From Mercurialis annua (Eukaryota; Streptophyta; Magnoliopsida; Malpighiales; Euphorbiaceae): DNA of 64,000 bases. This document shows, one piece after another, positions 32,999 to 44,633 of the stretch (the first letter of the stretch is position 1; each line of letters starts with the position of its first letter). The DNA is taken from assembly GCF_937616625.2 (NCBI RefSeq), contig NC_065574.1, positions 7,070,501 to 7,134,500 on the forward strand, in the 5' to 3' direction. Both the position numbers and the translations under genes were made by a program. The notes beneath the pieces are model-generated. The model was not told the DNA's origin, searched no databases, and saw nothing but the letters and a program-made list of their open reading frames with translations.

Positions 32999-34485
32999 TG
33001 ATAGGAGTAAAATACTCCTATATTACGAGTCTCTTTCGCATCGCTTTGTATACTTTTGTGCATGTTTCGAGTGATTATATCGCTTATTACGTGTTTTAGT
33101 GTTTCAGGATAAACGGAGCATATGTGAAGGGTTTTGAGTCCAAAAGAGCAAAGAATCGATGATATGTGGAAGTCGAGAGATGGATTGAAGCAAGGGGCGA
33201 GGTAAAAATCAAAGAAGCCCTTCTCATGCATGGTCTCGATCGAGAAGCACAATTACACCTTGCTTCTCGATCGAGAAGAAGAGCAAAAATCGGCAGAGTT
33301 TTTGGACATCAAGCTTCTCGATCGAGAAGCTGACTTTAATGAAGCTTCTCGATCGAGAAGGGCCAGAATTCAGCATCTCAAATCAGTTTTGGGTCTTGTG
33401 CTCTCTTGGCCCACTTCCACTTTTGGACAAACAAGCTTGTAATAGGATGTTTTTTATTTCCTTTTTGGGCTTTACTATATTAGGACACCTTATGTCACAT
33501 TTTAGGGTAAGCCTCTTTTTGTAGCAACATTTATTACTCTAGCAATTATTCTCTTAGTTTTGTGTGACTTGTTCTTGGAGATTCCTCCATTGTTAAGGAT
33601 TTGAAGCTTTTATTTCCAGATTTTGGGTTTTGAATTCATCTTTAATACAAGCTTAGTTATTGAATCTTCATTATCTTGTTCATGCTTTATTGTTCTTCAT
33701 TGTTATTTGAGGTAAGCTTTCTCACTTTTATTATGTTGATTTACTATTGCTTAGTTGTTGTTTTTACTTTAATCATGAGTAGCTAAACTCCTAGTCTAGG
33801 GGTTGTTTATGATTGCTATGTTTGGTTGTTAGATGATTGGTTAGGGTTGTATGGGTTAGGGTTTTGTTGTGTTTAATGATCTTAATGCTTGGATTAAGTT
33901 AGCTCCTTAATTGATGATTTGTGTTTGATTAGTGAGGACGAGAGTTAAGCTAATTGAATAGACCTCGTTAAGCATAAGCTTAAGACCTAAATGCGCGAGA
34001 GTGATTTAGGGATTTAGCGGTTGTTGAGTTTGCGGATTAATCGGATTGATTGTTGTAGTCGACATCCACTTGTGCGAGAGTGATTTGGATTTCGACTCAT
34101 TAATCAATTGTCGATTCGTCAAATCTCCGGCTCGAGAGAGCGGATTTAGATACCTTAGAATGGCTCGACCCGAACCAACACCCATTTACCCGACCTATTA
34201 CCTAGGAATCTCAATGGCATGATTAGCAACCCTTAGGCGCTTTTAATTATCGTTTTTAATCCTTTGATCAATTAGTCGTTTAATTCTTAATTACTTCTTA
34301 GTCTAATCAGTGATTGTTTAATTTTAGTTCCGCTGTTATTAATCAAAAATCCAACTACTCTTTGCTTTCCGAATTGAAAATCAAAGTCAATTTCATTCAC
34401 TTTAAACCCCTTGTCTCCGTGGGATCGACATCCGACTTCCGGATTACTACGAGCTGGCATTATTGCGTGAGCATTTTTGTCAACA
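32999..34485 (+). repeat. 5' LTR of the Athila-type element
   Basis: 1487 bp, TGATAGG...TCAACA. It carries four copies of the palindrome TTCTCGATCGAGAA-type at 33234-33360. The open frames in it at 33230-33524 and 34314-34532 are LTR sequence and not genes. Confidence 0.95.
33234..33360. repeat. Four palindromes CTTCTCGATCGAGAAG in the 5' LTR
   Basis: Copies at 33234-33245 (12-bp core TCTCGATCGAGA), 33263-33278, 33312-33331 (20 bp, AGCTTCTCGATCGAGAAGCT) and 33345-33360, each a perfect inverted repeat. The 3' LTR has the same four at 43377-43503, with the second disrupted (CGACCGAG). Confidence 0.95.
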
Positions 34486-34491
34486 AGTTTT

Positions 34492-34508
34492 TGGCGCCGT
34501 TGCCGGGG
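34492..34508 (+). other. tRNA-Asp primer binding site
   Basis: Six bases after the 5' LTR the sequence TGGCGCCGTTGCCGGGG is the exact complement of the 3' end of plant tRNA-Asp including CCA, the primer used by the Athila/Calypso lineage. This fixes the element's strand and the LTR boundary. Confidence 0.9.
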
Positions 34509-34658
34509 ACTAGGTTGCGTTTAATTGATTGAAAGTATTTTGAAATTCGGTCAAGTTAGCGTTAATTTCTGTTTTTACTGTTATTGTTCGTTCTTGCGTT
34601 TTCGTGATTTACGCTCGGTTCTCTTGTCGTTGTTTGTGTAGGAATTTACCCTTTGTGT

Positions 34659-36347
34659 ATGCATAATACAAGGCGTGCTAATCTCCCACTTGAACCTTTT
34701 CAAGAGGATCTCGGTAGTTACGAAAGAGGCGTGAGAAGAAGAGCCCGGATTCCTTTAGTTATGGAGGGTGACGGACATGATTATGAGGTAGAGGAAGGAT
34801 TCCATCCTCTAGTGGATGAAGGGGAACAACAATATCCACCCCCTCCTCCACTTGAGAATGTGAATCAACAAAGGCAACAAGAGCGACCAAGGGAAGTTCG
34901 CCCTCGGGTGCAACCGCAAGTGCAAAATCAACCAAGGCAAACTTTGGGCGAATTCTTCTTGCCGGATGTGGATAATGCCACGTTTGGATGTTTTGCTATG
35001 CCGGTTCAAGCGGCGACTTTTGAGATCAAGCCGAGTACTATCCAACTCTTGGAGAACCGTTGTGCTTTCTTTGGGTTGAAGCATGAGGACCCAAATGCCC
35101 ATATAGCCAAGTTCTTGGGGGTCCTTAACACGTTCAAGCTTCATGGGATAACCGCGGACCAAATCAAGCTCCGGATGTTCCCTTTTTCTTTGAGGGATAA
35201 AGCTAGTTTGTGGCTTCAATCTCTACCCAATGAATCGATCCATACCTGGCGGGAGTTGGCTCAAGCTTTCCTTAACAAGTACTTTCCACATGGCAAGACG
35301 ACAAAGCTAACCAAAGACATTCTTGAGTTTGTGCAATTCGACGGGGAGTCGCTCTATGAAGCTTGGGAGCGTTTTAAGGATTTACAAAGGAGTGTTCCCC
35401 ATCATAAGCTTAACAAGGAGCATGTGATTCAAATTTTCTATGATGCAACGAATGTCACCACTAGAGCCACTATTGATGCGGCTTCGGGGGGGTCTTTGAT
35501 GCAAAAGACGTATGAAGAGGCTCTTGAGTTGGTAGAAAAGTTGGCCATGGTTAGTAGCACATGGGGGCCCACGGAAAGAAGGGCACCGGCTAGTCAAAAG
35601 TCGGTAATGACGCTTGACCAAGTTAGAGAGATGGAGGCCATCAAGGAAAAGAATGCTTCACTCCAAGCACAATTGGATGCTTTGAAAAAACAAGTTGCGC
35701 CTAGAAATGCTCCGGTGGCTTATGTTCAAGTCGGATGTGAGTTTTGTGGTGATTTCAACCATTCGGGGGGAGAATGTCTAGTTACGGGGCAAGCTTTGAG
35801 TGAGCAAGTAAACTATGTCGGGGGTCAAAGGCAAGCAAATGATCCTTATTCCAACACCTACAATCCCGGGTGGAGGAATCATCCAAACTTCGGGTGGAGA
35901 AATCAAGAGGGGCAAGGCAATGCTCAAGGGTCTAATCAAGCGGGTTCAAGCTTTCAAAGCAATAATAGGCCTCCACAACAACAAGGTCACTATCAAGGAA
36001 CCCCAAACCATGGGAACAATTACGGTGGTAGACCACAACATCCTCCCGGTTTTCAACAACCACGGAATACGGATGAGGGAAATGTGCTTGCCAAGGTGCT
36101 TGAGAAATTAGAAAAAATGGAGCAAAGAGAGAAGAACCAAGCTTCCACTATTCACCATTTGGAAACTCAAATTTCTCAAATGGCTATCTCACTTCAAGGT
36201 AGAACTCAAGGAGGGTTGCCATCCACGACGGAAAATAATCCTAGAGAACATGTTAAGGCGGTAGAGCTCCGAAGTGGGAGAAACCTTGAGAAGCTCAGAA
36301 TGGGGGAAGATGACGCAAGTTTCAAGGGTTGTCTTCCATTCCGATGA
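34659..36347 (+). CDS. gag: Gag protein, Athila-type retrotransposon
   Basis: 562 residues from ATG 34659 ([14 protein letters not shown]). The capsid-type Gag domain covers about residues 120-310 with Athila hallmarks: [73 protein letters not shown] zinc-knuckle-like [14 protein letters not shown] follows near residue 370. After it comes a Gln/Asn/Gly/Pro-rich linker, a short coiled coil ([15 protein letters not shown]) and the conserved [10 protein letters not shown] phrase that normally leads into the protease. Here the frame instead ends 20 codons later, so Gag terminates where protease should start. Gag forms the cytoplasmic particle that packages the element RNA. Confidence 0.92.
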   Translation: MHNTRRANLPLEPFQEDLGSYERGVRRRARIPLVMEGDGHDYEVEEGFHPLVDEGEQQYPPPPPLENVNQQRQQERPREVRPRVQPQVQNQPRQTLGEFFLPDVDNATFGCFAMPVQAATFEIKPSTIQLLENRCAFFGLKHEDPNAHIAKFLGVLNTFKLHGITADQIKLRMFPFSLRDKASLWLQSLPNESIHTWRELAQAFLNKYFPHGKTTKLTKDILEFVQFDGESLYEAWERFKDLQRSVPHHKLNKEHVIQIFYDATNVTTRATIDAASGGSLMQKTYEEALELVEKLAMVSSTWGPTERRAPASQKSVMTLDQVREMEAIKEKNASLQAQLDALKKQVAPRNAPVAYVQVGCEFCGDFNHSGGECLVTGQALSEQVNYVGGQRQANDPYSNTYNPGWRNHPNFGWRNQEGQGNAQGSNQAGSSFQSNNRPPQQQGHYQGTPNHGNNYGGRPQHPPGFQQPRNTDEGNVLAKVLEKLEKMEQREKNQASTIHHLETQISQMAISLQGRTQGGLPSTTENNPREHVKAVELRSGRNLEKLRMGEDDASFKGCLPFR

Positions 36348-39342
36348 TCTTAGTGATGCATACACCGAAGATGATGAACCTAAGCCGGAGAATTTGAGCA
36401 AGAACGATGGTGTGACTCCTCCATCCTCCGAGTTACCACCAATTGTTGAAATGAAGCCACTTCCGGCTCATCTCCGGTATACTTTTGTGGGGGAGAATGA
36501 AACTTTACCGATAATCATCTCCAACAAGCTTTCTACGGAACAAGAGAAGAGGGTTGTGCAAGTAGTGAAAGAGCATGTGTTAGCCATGGGGTGGCAAATT
36601 TCCGACATTCGAGGCATAAGTCCTCAAGTGGTGATGCACAAGATCCACCTTGAGGATGAAGCCAAGAATTGTACTCAAAGGCAAAGAAGATTGAACCCTA
36701 ATATGAAGGAGGTTGTGCACAAGGAAATAGTAAAGCTTCTAGATGCCGGGATTATTTATCCGATCTCCGATAGTGGTTGGGTTAGTCCGGTTCAATGTGT
36801 ACCTAAGAAGGGAGGAATGACGGTAGTGGAGAACGAGAAAGGGGAACAAATCTCTACACGAACGGTTACCGGGTGGAGAGTTTGTATTGACTATCGAAGG
36901 TTGAACGCGGAGACTCGGAAGGACCACTACCCGCTACCATTCATCGATCAAATGCTTGAAAGGGTGGCGGGTCACAAGTACTATTGCTTTCTCGATGGAT
37001 ATTCCGGCTACAACCAAATCTTGATCTTTCCGGATGACCAAGAGAAAACAACGTTCACATGTCCCTATGGTACCTTTGCGTACCGACGAATGCCCTTCGG
37101 TTTATGCAACGCACCCGCCACATTTCAAAGATGCATGACCTCGATATTCAATGATATGGTGGAAGATATAATGGAGGTATTCATGGACGATTTTTCCGTT
37201 TTTGGTGACTCGTTTGATGGTTGTTTGGCAAATCTTGAGCGTGTTCTAGCACGGTGTGAGGAGACCAACTTGGTGCTTAATTGGGAGAAATGCCATTTCA
37301 TGGTAGAAGAGGGAATTGTGCTCGGGCATAGAATCTCGGAAGCGGGTATTGAGGTAGATAGGGCAAAGACGGAGGTTATAGAGAAGTTGGTGGCTCCGGT
37401 GACGGTTAAAGGAGTCCGGGCATTTTTGGGCCATGCGGGTTTCTATCGCCGGTTCATCAAGGATTTCTCATCCATTGCGAGGCCATTAACAAGTTTGCTA
37501 GTAAAGGATGCCCCGTTTGAGTTCACCAAGGAGTGTCAAGAGGCTTTTGAGAAATTGAAGGAGGCCCTTGTGACCGCTCCTATTATTTCATCTCCGGATT
37601 GGAACTTGCCTTTTGAGCTTATGTGTGATGCAAGCGATCAAGCCTTGGGATGTGTATTGGGTCAACGGAAGGACAAGAAAGTGCATGTGATCTATTATGC
37701 AAGCCGGACAATGGCGGGGGCCCAACTCAACTACACCACTACCGAAAAGGAAATGTTGGCGGTAGTTTTTGCTTTGGATAAATTTCGGCAATACTTGCTT
37801 GGGTCCAAGTGTGTCATCTACACCGACCATGCCGCTTTGAAATACCTCTTTACCAAGCAAGATGCCAAGCCAAGACTAATCCGATGGATCCTCCTAATGC
37901 AAGAATTCGACATCGAGATTCGGGATAAAAAGGGCACGGAGAATGTGGTGGCGGACCATTTGTCAAGATTCGAGAATCCGGAGCCAATTCCTCTCGGTAT
38001 GGAAATCAACGAGTGGTTTCCGGACGAAACACTTATGGTGATCCGGGAAATGGAAACTCCATGGTATGCCGACATTGCTAACTTCCTTTCATCTAAGGTA
38101 ATGCCTCCGGATTTGACGCACCATCAAAGGAAGAAGTTCCTTTCCGATGCTAAGAGGTTTCTTTGGGATGAGCCGTATTTGTTTAAGGAGTGTGGAGACG
38201 GAATGTTGCGGCGTTGTGTCGCTTTGAAGGAAATGATGTCCATCTTGGAGGCTTGTCATACATCCGATTACGTCGGTCATTATGGAGTGGCGAGGACCGC
38301 CGCCAAGGTGTTGGAGAGCGGATTCTTTTGGCCTACCTTATTCCGTGATGCTAAGGACTTTGTGAGCCATTGTGATAGGTGCCAACGGGTTGGGAACATT
38401 TCTAAAAGGGATGAGATGCCGTTGACTTCCGTGCAAGAGGTAGAGATCTTCGATGTTTGGGGGATTGACTTCATGGGTCCTTTTCCGATGTCGCATGGGA
38501 ACTTATATATTTTAGTTGGCGTATGTTATGTATCGAAATGGGTGGAAGCGGAAGCTCTACCTACCAATGACGCCAAGGTAGTTTTGAAGTTCCTCAAGAG
38601 GTTGATGAATCGGTTCGGCACCCCACGAGTTATTATTAGCGACGGTGGATCTCATTTTTGCAACCGGCAATTCGATGCATTAATGAAAAAGTACAATGTG
38701 TATCACCGGGTTGCTACCCCCTATCATCCGCAAACAAGTGGGCAAGTTGAGGTCTCTAACCGGGAGTTGAAGCGGATATTGGAGAAGACGGTGAATGGGA
38801 CTCGCAAGGATTGGAGTTTGAAGCTTGACGATGCATTATGGGCATATCGCACGGCATTCAAAACGCCATTAGGTATGACCCCTTATCGCATTGTGTATGG
38901 GAAAGCATGTCATCTACCCTTGGAATTAGAGCACCGGGCCTATTGGGCGATTAAAAAGTTGAATTTTGATCTAAAAGCGGCGGGGGAAAAACGCTTGTTG
39001 CAATTGAATGAATTGGAGGAATTCCGGTTCTTGGCTTATGAGAATGCGAAGCTCTACAAGGAGAAGACCAAGCGGTGGCACGATGCCCACATTTCCCCTA
39101 AAACTTTTGAAGTTGGAACGTATGTATTGGTGTATAATTCGAGGTTAAGATTGTTTCCGGGAAAGCTTAAGTCCCGATGGAGTGGACCATTTAAGATTCG
39201 GAGTGTGGCGAATCATGGTGCCATTGAGTTGGAGAATCAAGGAGGTGAAACGTTTAAGGTCAACGGACACCGTTGCAAGCCTTACTTGGGGCCTTTAACG
39301 GATCAAAAGGGGGAACAATGTTATCTCGACCCCGCCTCATGA
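36274..39342 (+). CDS. pol: Pol polyprotein (reverse transcriptase, RNase H, integrase), Athila-type
   Basis: 1022 open codons in the +1 frame relative to gag, overlapping its end by 74 nt; the first in-frame ATG is 36310. Order: N-terminal linker ([22 protein letters not shown]); reverse transcriptase ([34 protein letters not shown], catalytic FMDD near 37190-37201); RNase H ([26 protein letters not shown]); integrase with an HHCC finger ([11 protein letters not shown]...CDRCQ) and DDE core ([17 protein letters not shown] with Asp at 38641, Glu at 38764 in NRELK); and a C-terminal GPF-type module (KSRWSGPF). There is no chromodomain, as usual for Athila. No aspartic protease with D-x-G lies upstream. 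Expression would need frameshifting or re-initiation. Confidence 0.93.
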   Translation: MGETLRSSEWGKMTQVSRVVFHSDDLSDAYTEDDEPKPENLSKNDGVTPPSSELPPIVEMKPLPAHLRYTFVGENETLPIIISNKLSTEQEKRVVQVVKEHVLAMGWQISDIRGISPQVVMHKIHLEDEAKNCTQRQRRLNPNMKEVVHKEIVKLLDAGIIYPISDSGWVSPVQCVPKKGGMTVVENEKGEQISTRTVTGWRVCIDYRRLNAETRKDHYPLPFIDQMLERVAGHKYYCFLDGYSGYNQILIFPDDQEKTTFTCPYGTFAYRRMPFGLCNAPATFQRCMTSIFNDMVEDIMEVFMDDFSVFGDSFDGCLANLERVLARCEETNLVLNWEKCHFMVEEGIVLGHRISEAGIEVDRAKTEVIEKLVAPVTVKGVRAFLGHAGFYRRFIKDFSSIARPLTSLLVKDAPFEFTKECQEAFEKLKEALVTAPIISSPDWNLPFELMCDASDQALGCVLGQRKDKKVHVIYYASRTMAGAQLNYTTTEKEMLAVVFALDKFRQYLLGSKCVIYTDHAALKYLFTKQDAKPRLIRWILLMQEFDIEIRDKKGTENVVADHLSRFENPEPIPLGMEINEWFPDETLMVIREMETPWYADIANFLSSKVMPPDLTHHQRKKFLSDAKRFLWDEPYLFKECGDGMLRRCVALKEMMSILEACHTSDYVGHYGVARTAAKVLESGFFWPTLFRDAKDFVSHCDRCQRVGNISKRDEMPLTSVQEVEIFDVWGIDFMGPFPMSHGNLYILVGVCYVSKWVEAEALPTNDAKVVLKFLKRLMNRFGTPRVIISDGGSHFCNRQFDALMKKYNVYHRVATPYHPQTSGQVEVSNRELKRILEKTVNGTRKDWSLKLDDALWAYRTAFKTPLGMTPYRIVYGKACHLPLELEHRAYWAIKKLNFDLKAAGEKRLLQLNELEEFRFLAYENAKLYKEKTKRWHDAHISPKTFEVGTYVLVYNSRLRLFPGKLKSRWSGPFKIRSVANHGAIELENQGGETFKVNGHRCKPYLGPLTDQKGEQCYLDPAS

Positions 39343-40117
39343 GTTCTACAAGCAAGAACGGTCGAGCTTTTGACTTAAAACAAGCGCACTTGGGAGGCAT
39401 TCCCAAGCGGTTAGATTTTCTTTCTCTTCACTTATTTCTTTCGTTTTAGTTATTTACTTTGAGAAAATTTTCATTTTTGAATTAGTTTAGTTTTGTTTAT
39501 ATCTTTTGTTCTCTTTAATGCCGGGGTGTTCATGTTGTTGATGTGTAGAAAATAGAAAAGCACGGAGCTCATTTGAGTTGGGAAGCATTGGACAAGACTT
39601 AATGAAGTTTTGAAAGAAGTTGTGCAGAAATCAGGGGCTTCTCGATCGAGAAGCCATTTTTGCCTATGCTTCTCGATCGAGAAGAGAAGGGAAAATTGGC
39701 AGGGAATTCCTTCAAGGAGCTTCTCGATCGAGAAGCCAGTTTAAATGGTGCTTCTCGATCGAGAAGCATGAAGAATCTGAATTTGAATTTCGAATTTTTT
39801 GCCAATTTTGTCTTCCCTAGGTCCAACATTTGCACATGGGGGTGTGAGGTGGTTCATTCTAGGCCCTTGGATACATCAAACACAAAGCACAAGAAAGGGA
39901 ATGTCATTTTCAAGGAATATTCAAAATTCAAAGTTGAATTTCTATCTTTAAAAAACCCCAACACTTCATCTTCTTCCTTCATCTTTTCCATTTCAAGCAA
40001 AACACCATAACTTCTTCTCTCTTCAAGCAAAAATTCGGCCACCCCCTATCACCACCTAAACCACCACCAAACTTCAACCTAAACACATATTTACCCACCC
40101 TTTTGCCTATAGTTATC
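39343..40117. other. Internal spacer of the Athila-type element
   Basis: Non-coding stretch between pol and the third ORF, holding the palindrome cluster at 39636-39767. The short frames on both strands across the cluster are translations of the repeat. Confidence 0.7.
39636..39767. repeat. Four internal palindromes GCTTCTCGATCGAGAAGC
   Basis: Perfect palindromes at 39636-39655 (20 bp, GGCTTCTCGATCGAGAAGCC), 39669-39684, 39719-39736 and 39750-39767. The surrounding order, including AAATTGGCAGGG before and ATGGT between the last two, parallels AAATCGGCAGAG and AATGAA around the LTR copies. The internal block therefore looks like a duplicated, diverged version of the LTR block. Confidence 0.95.
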
Positions 40118-41479
40118 ATGGCTGGAACCTCAAGGGCAAGCAAAGGAAAGTCCGCCGCCACCGCATCCGCCCCCGTTCCGAGACCTCTCCGAGGAAAGAA
40201 GAAGACCGCCTCCGGTGCATCAGTTGTGGGACCCAACACACCGGGTTCCCTCACAAGGAAATATGAAGCACCCTTCGAGATCCGCTCCGACGAGGAAGGC
40301 AAGCGTTTCCTAGAATTGAAGAGCCAAAAATTCGCCATTCCCTATCAAATTAATTGGGAAGATATGGGCCGTTTGGGGTTAATCGAAGAAGTGGAGCAAT
40401 ACTTGGAGCCGTTGGGTGTGCTCACACTCGCTAAAGCGCCGGAGGTAGGGTATGAGGAATTGACTTGGGAGTTTTTCACAAGTCTTAAAAAAGAGGAAGG
40501 GTACTCTAATTCGTTAATCGTAAGGTTGTTTGGAGTGGAATACGAATTAGGAGTATCCGCTCTAAAAAGGAAGCACGGAATGAAGGCGGATGGATTGCGC
40601 ACCAACCCGAGGCAATTTGACTACAAAGGGGTGTGGAAAGAAGTATCGGATTTGGAGGGCTATCAAGCGAAGACGGCCAAGGTGAACGACATCAAGGACA
40701 CCGCTCTTGTGGTGGCGGTGAAATGGCTTGGCCATACTTTCGGGGGGCGTCACGAGTACAACAAGGTGGGGGAAACCGAGGTTGTGATGATGAATGCTAT
40801 GATGCATCCCGAGGTGGCCGATTATCGGATTGACTCCGCCAACCGCCTAATTACCACTTTTCTCGATGTTCCGGAGGCGGGCACAAAGCTCGGTTTTGGA
40901 TGGTTGGTCACCCGAATAGCCAAAGAATTTGGCGTCCCCAATGAGAAGTTCGAAGGACTCACACCGATACCGTCTCGCTCCATTGATATCAAGCATCTTG
41001 ACAAGGCCGGGTATGTTCACAAAGGGAATGTTGTTCCCTATTTCAAAAGAGGCCCATGGCTAAAGGCGCACGGGCAAGAAGCGGCGAGACAAGCGGAATT
41101 TGGAGGTCAAGGTGGAGAAGAAGAGCATGACGAGGAGGGTGATCAAGAGCTTGATCAAGAACAACCGGCACCTAGAAGAGAAAAGGAGCCGGTAAGAAGA
41201 AGAGAGAAAGCACCGGAGGAACCGGAAGTTCAAGAAGAAAGGGCCCAATGGGGCCAACCATGGGCCACTAGCTCACATGGGGGAAGTAGCTTTGAGGATG
41301 AACAACGCCAATTTATGGCGGAGCAAAGGAGAATTTGGAACGAAACTAGATATGAAATGAAGCGGCTCCGTCATAGGCAAAGAAGGGAAGCGGAAAAATT
41401 GCAAGCATACTTCAATGCCCAAGGAGGGCCCCACTACCCGTCACCTACTCCATCCCCCGAACCCCCGGCGTTCGACTAG
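40118..41479 (+). CDS. Athila third ORF (ATHILA ORF-1 / putative plant transposon domain protein)
   Basis: 453 residues from ATG 40118 (MAGTSRASKGKS); five codons upstream are open but begin with TTG. Residues about 50-300 form a folded-looking domain (KRFLELKSQKFAIPYQINW, VGYEELTWEFFTSL, VRLFGVEYELGVSALKRKHGM) resembling the plant ATHILA ORF-1 / 'putative plant transposon protein' family. The tail is Glu/Arg-rich with RRREKAPEEPE, then a basic helical stretch (WNETRYEMKRLRHRQRREAEKLQ) and a Pro-rich end. It sits where env-like genes are found in some Athila relatives, but I see no signal peptide or membrane segment. Function unknown; intact despite the pol defect. Confidence 0.75.
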   Translation: MAGTSRASKGKSAATASAPVPRPLRGKKKTASGASVVGPNTPGSLTRKYEAPFEIRSDEEGKRFLELKSQKFAIPYQINWEDMGRLGLIEEVEQYLEPLGVLTLAKAPEVGYEELTWEFFTSLKKEEGYSNSLIVRLFGVEYELGVSALKRKHGMKADGLRTNPRQFDYKGVWKEVSDLEGYQAKTAKVNDIKDTALVVAVKWLGHTFGGRHEYNKVGETEVVMMNAMMHPEVADYRIDSANRLITTFLDVPEAGTKLGFGWLVTRIAKEFGVPNEKFEGLTPIPSRSIDIKHLDKAGYVHKGNVVPYFKRGPWLKAHGQEAARQAEFGGQGGEEEHDEEGDQELDQEQPAPRREKEPVRRREKAPEEPEVQEERAQWGQPWATSSHGGSSFEDEQRQFMAEQRRIWNETRYEMKRLRHRQRREAEKLQAYFNAQGGPHYPSPTPSPEPPAFD

Positions 41480-43141
41480 CGAGATTTGCATTTTCTAACC
41501 CTATCTCTTACAATTTCTTGTTTTATTTTATTTCTTGCTTAAGGGACTAAGCTAGAAATAGTTTGAGGAGGGTAGTGAAATTGTATCTCGTTTCTATCTT
41601 TTATTGCTTTATGTTGTGTTTTATTTTTGTTAATTTTAGTTGCTAGAGTTTAGTTAGGTTGTTGTGTCGCCTCCACTAAAGCTCTTGTACTAAGCATGTG
41701 AAATGAATCGAAAATGAGAATTAGTCACTTGGCAACGTGTTGAACCATATCAATGTGTATTATCTCTTGTGCCTTATTGCCATAATGCATTTGTTTAGAT
41801 TTAACAACTATGCTTAAATGCTTGCTTAATGGATGTAATTCGATATGACATGTGTGAAGGGATAGTGTTTAAATTGATCTTTAGTTATTAATCTTTGGAT
41901 GTGATGGTTTAAACTTAATACGGTTGCATGATGTGCGAAATTGTGAAAAATTTGTGTTGGCATAATTTGGGCATAATTGGCATGAAAACATAGGGATTGA
42001 ACAATAGGCATAACACCACATTTTTTCATATTGAGTTATTTCGAGCCTACTTGTCTTTGTGAGTGTTGCCTTGTCCGGAATTCCTAGAATTTGCTTGGTG
42101 TCCATTCAAAATTGCATTGTTGAGTGATTGATAATTAAATGACTATGGCATTAGGTGTAACCATTCTAGAGACCGCTTAAAAAACCTACCTTTAACCTTT
42201 AGATAGCCAATTTTGAGCTTAGACCTTTGTTGATTTTACCATGTTAACAACACAATCCCATTCTTAATTTTCCACTTTCATTCACCCAACTTGACTTGAC
42301 AACTAGTGTGAGGAGGAGAGGGTAGTAGCTTGATGAATATAAAGAAGAGTGAACTTGAACTAAAAGTGAAATTAGTGCCTAAGAAAGAAAAAGAAAGAAA
42401 AAGAAAGAAAAATATAAAAATATGCAAGGGAAAGAAAAATCCAAAAAGAGAAAGATAAAAAAAAAAAAAAGATAAAAAAAAATAATAATAAAGGCATGAG
42501 ATTGAGTTAAGCGTTCAAAAAGAGTTCAAAAATGTAAAAAGTCCAAGCTAGCCCAAGTTCTTATTAATGTTTTAACTAGTTTCAAGTCAAGTTTTAGCCT
42601 AAAGTATCAACTTTGATCTACCCCGACCTTGGCCACGTTACAAACCGTGCAAGCCCATGAGATAATTGTTGATCACCGAGCTAAGTAGTGGAGTTTAGGA
42701 CTATGAGCAAACCTATGAGAATTCCGTGTTTGTGTGCTTAATTTTCTTATCTAAACACTTGTGTGTTAGAGTGATACCTAGTGAGGATTTTGATGCCTAG
42801 GTTCAATTGTTTATGTTTGATTATTGCCATGACTTGTCCTACATTGTTGCTTAACCAAATAATCGCATGTCCCGTAAACGATGGTGATAGCTTGAGTGTC
42901 CAAGATTAATGTTAAACTAATGCAATTGTGTTCTTTTTGCCTTCGCATTATGTCATTACAAATTGCATTGCTCATTTGTTTGCATTGATTATAGTTGTTG
43001 ACATTAGACATTTGCATTTGTACAATTTGGTAATGGGAGTATGAGTATTGATGTGTGTTCAACCTTGCCAATGTCACTAAGTTAGTTGTGGTTTAATGCA
43101 TTTCTTGCTTGAGGACAAGCAAGGTTTAGTGTGAGGAGGTT
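41480..43141. other. 3' non-coding region of the Athila-type element
   Basis: No protein frame is supported. A purine-rich tract of AAAGAAAG/AAAAAGAT units lies at 42380-42490. The last bases before the 3' LTR, GTGTGAGGAGG, are the probable polypurine tract for plus-strand priming. Confidence 0.75.
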
Positions 43142-44628
43142 TGATAGGAGTAAAATACTCCTATATTACGAGTCTCTTTCGCATCGCTTTGTATATTTTT
43201 GTGCATGTTTCGAGTGATTATATCGCTTATTACGTGTTTTAGTGTTTCAGGATAAACGGAGCGTATGTGAAGGGTTTTGAGTCCAAAAGAGCAAAGAATC
43301 GATGATATGTGGAAGTCGAGAGATGGATTGAAGCAAGGGGCGAGGTAAAAATCAAAGAAGCCCTTCTCCTGCATGGTCTCGATCGAGAAGCACAATTACA
43401 CCTTGCTTCTCGACCGAGAAGAAGAGCAAAAATCGGCAGAGTTTTTGGACATCAAGCTTCTCGATCGAGAAGCTGACTTTAATGAAGCTTCTCGATCGAG
43501 AAGGGCCAGAATTCAGCATCTCAAATGAGTTTTGGGTCTTGTGCTCTCTTGGCCCACTTCCACTTTTGGACAAACAAGCTTGTAATAGGATGTTTTTTAT
43601 TTCCTTTTTGGGCTTTACTATATTAGGACACCTTATGTCACATTTTAGGGTAAGCCTCTTTTTGTAGCAACATTTATTACTCTAGCAATTATTCTCTTAG
43701 TTTTGTGTGACTTGTTCTTGGAGATTCCTCCATTGTTAAGGATTTGAAGCTTTTATTTCCAGATTTTGGGTTTTGAATTCATCTTTAATACAAGCTTAAT
43801 TATTGAATCTTCATTATCTTGTTCATGCTTTATTGTTCTTCATTGTTATTTGAGGTAAGCTTTCTCACTTTTATTATGTTGATTTACTATTGCTTAGTTG
43901 TTGTTTTTACTTTAATCATGAGTAGCTAAACTCCTAGTCTAGGGGTTGTTTATGATTGCTATGTTTGGTTGTTAGATGATTGGTTAGGGTTGTATGGGTT
44001 AGGGTTTTGTTGTGTTTAATGATCTTAATGCTTGGATTAAGTTAGCTCCTTAATTGATGATTTGTGTTTGATTAGTGAGGACGAGAGTTAAGCTAATTGA
44101 ATAGACCTCGTTAAGCATAAGCTTAAGACCTAAATGCGCGAGAGTGATTTAAGGATTTAGCGGTTGTTGAGTTTGCGGATTAATCGGATTGATTGTTGTA
44201 GTCGACATCCACTTGTGCGAGAGTGATTTGGATTTCGACTCATTAATCAATTGTCGATTCGTCAAATCTCCGGCTCGAGAGAGCGGATTTAGATACCTTA
44301 GAATGGCTCGACCCGAACCAACACCCATTTACCCGACCTATTACCTAGGAATCTCAATGGCATGATTAGCAACCCTTAGGCGCTTTTAATTATTGTTTTT
44401 AATCCTTTGATCAATTAGTCGTTTAATTCTTAATTACTTCTTAGTCTAATCAGTGATTGTTTAATTTTAGTTCCGCTGTTATTAATCAAAAATCCAACTA
44501 CTCTTTGCTTTCCGAATTGAAAATCAAAGTCAATTTCATTCACTTTAAACCCCTTGTCTCCGTGGGATCGACATCCGACTTCCGGATTACTACGAGCTGG
44601 CATTATTGCGTGAGCATTTTTGTCAACA
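43142..44628 (+). repeat. 3' LTR of the Athila-type element
   Basis: 1487 bp, TGATAGG...TCAACA, eight substitutions from the 5' LTR (for example the palindrome change CGATCGAG to CGACCGAG near 43413). It contains the same palindrome set at 43377-43503. Confidence 0.95.
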
Positions 44629-44633
44629 GTATC

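Larger units (their letters stand above)
32999..44628 (+). mobile_element. Young Athila-type Ty3/gypsy LTR retrotransposon
   Basis: A complete 11,630-bp insertion with the 5-bp target duplication GTATC (32994-32998 and 44629-44633). The two 1487-bp LTRs (32999-34485, 43142-44628) run from TGATAGG to TCAACA and differ at eight positions, so the element is young. Order: 5' LTR, tRNA-Asp primer site, gag (34659-36347), pol (36274-39342) with reverse transcriptase, RNase H and integrase, a palindrome cluster (39636-39767), a third ORF (40118-41479), about 1.66 kb of non-coding 3' DNA, purine tract GTGTGAGGAGG, 3' LTR. All three ORFs lack internal stops. The aspartic protease expected between gag and reverse transcriptase is not recognisable, and gag and pol lie in different frames. 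The copy therefore looks recently inserted yet defective for its own processing. Confidence 0.95.

Noticed and set aside
33230..33524. LTR frames repeating in both Athila LTRs and similar frames at 39599-39835
   Set aside because: Their shared peptide (LLDREA-like) is only the translation of the repeated palindrome and is not a protein repeat.
33234..39767. CRISPR-like repeat-spacer array suggested by the spaced palindromes
   Set aside because: Plant nuclear DNA, irregular spacing, only four copies per block, and located in LTRs and the spacer of a retrotransposon.
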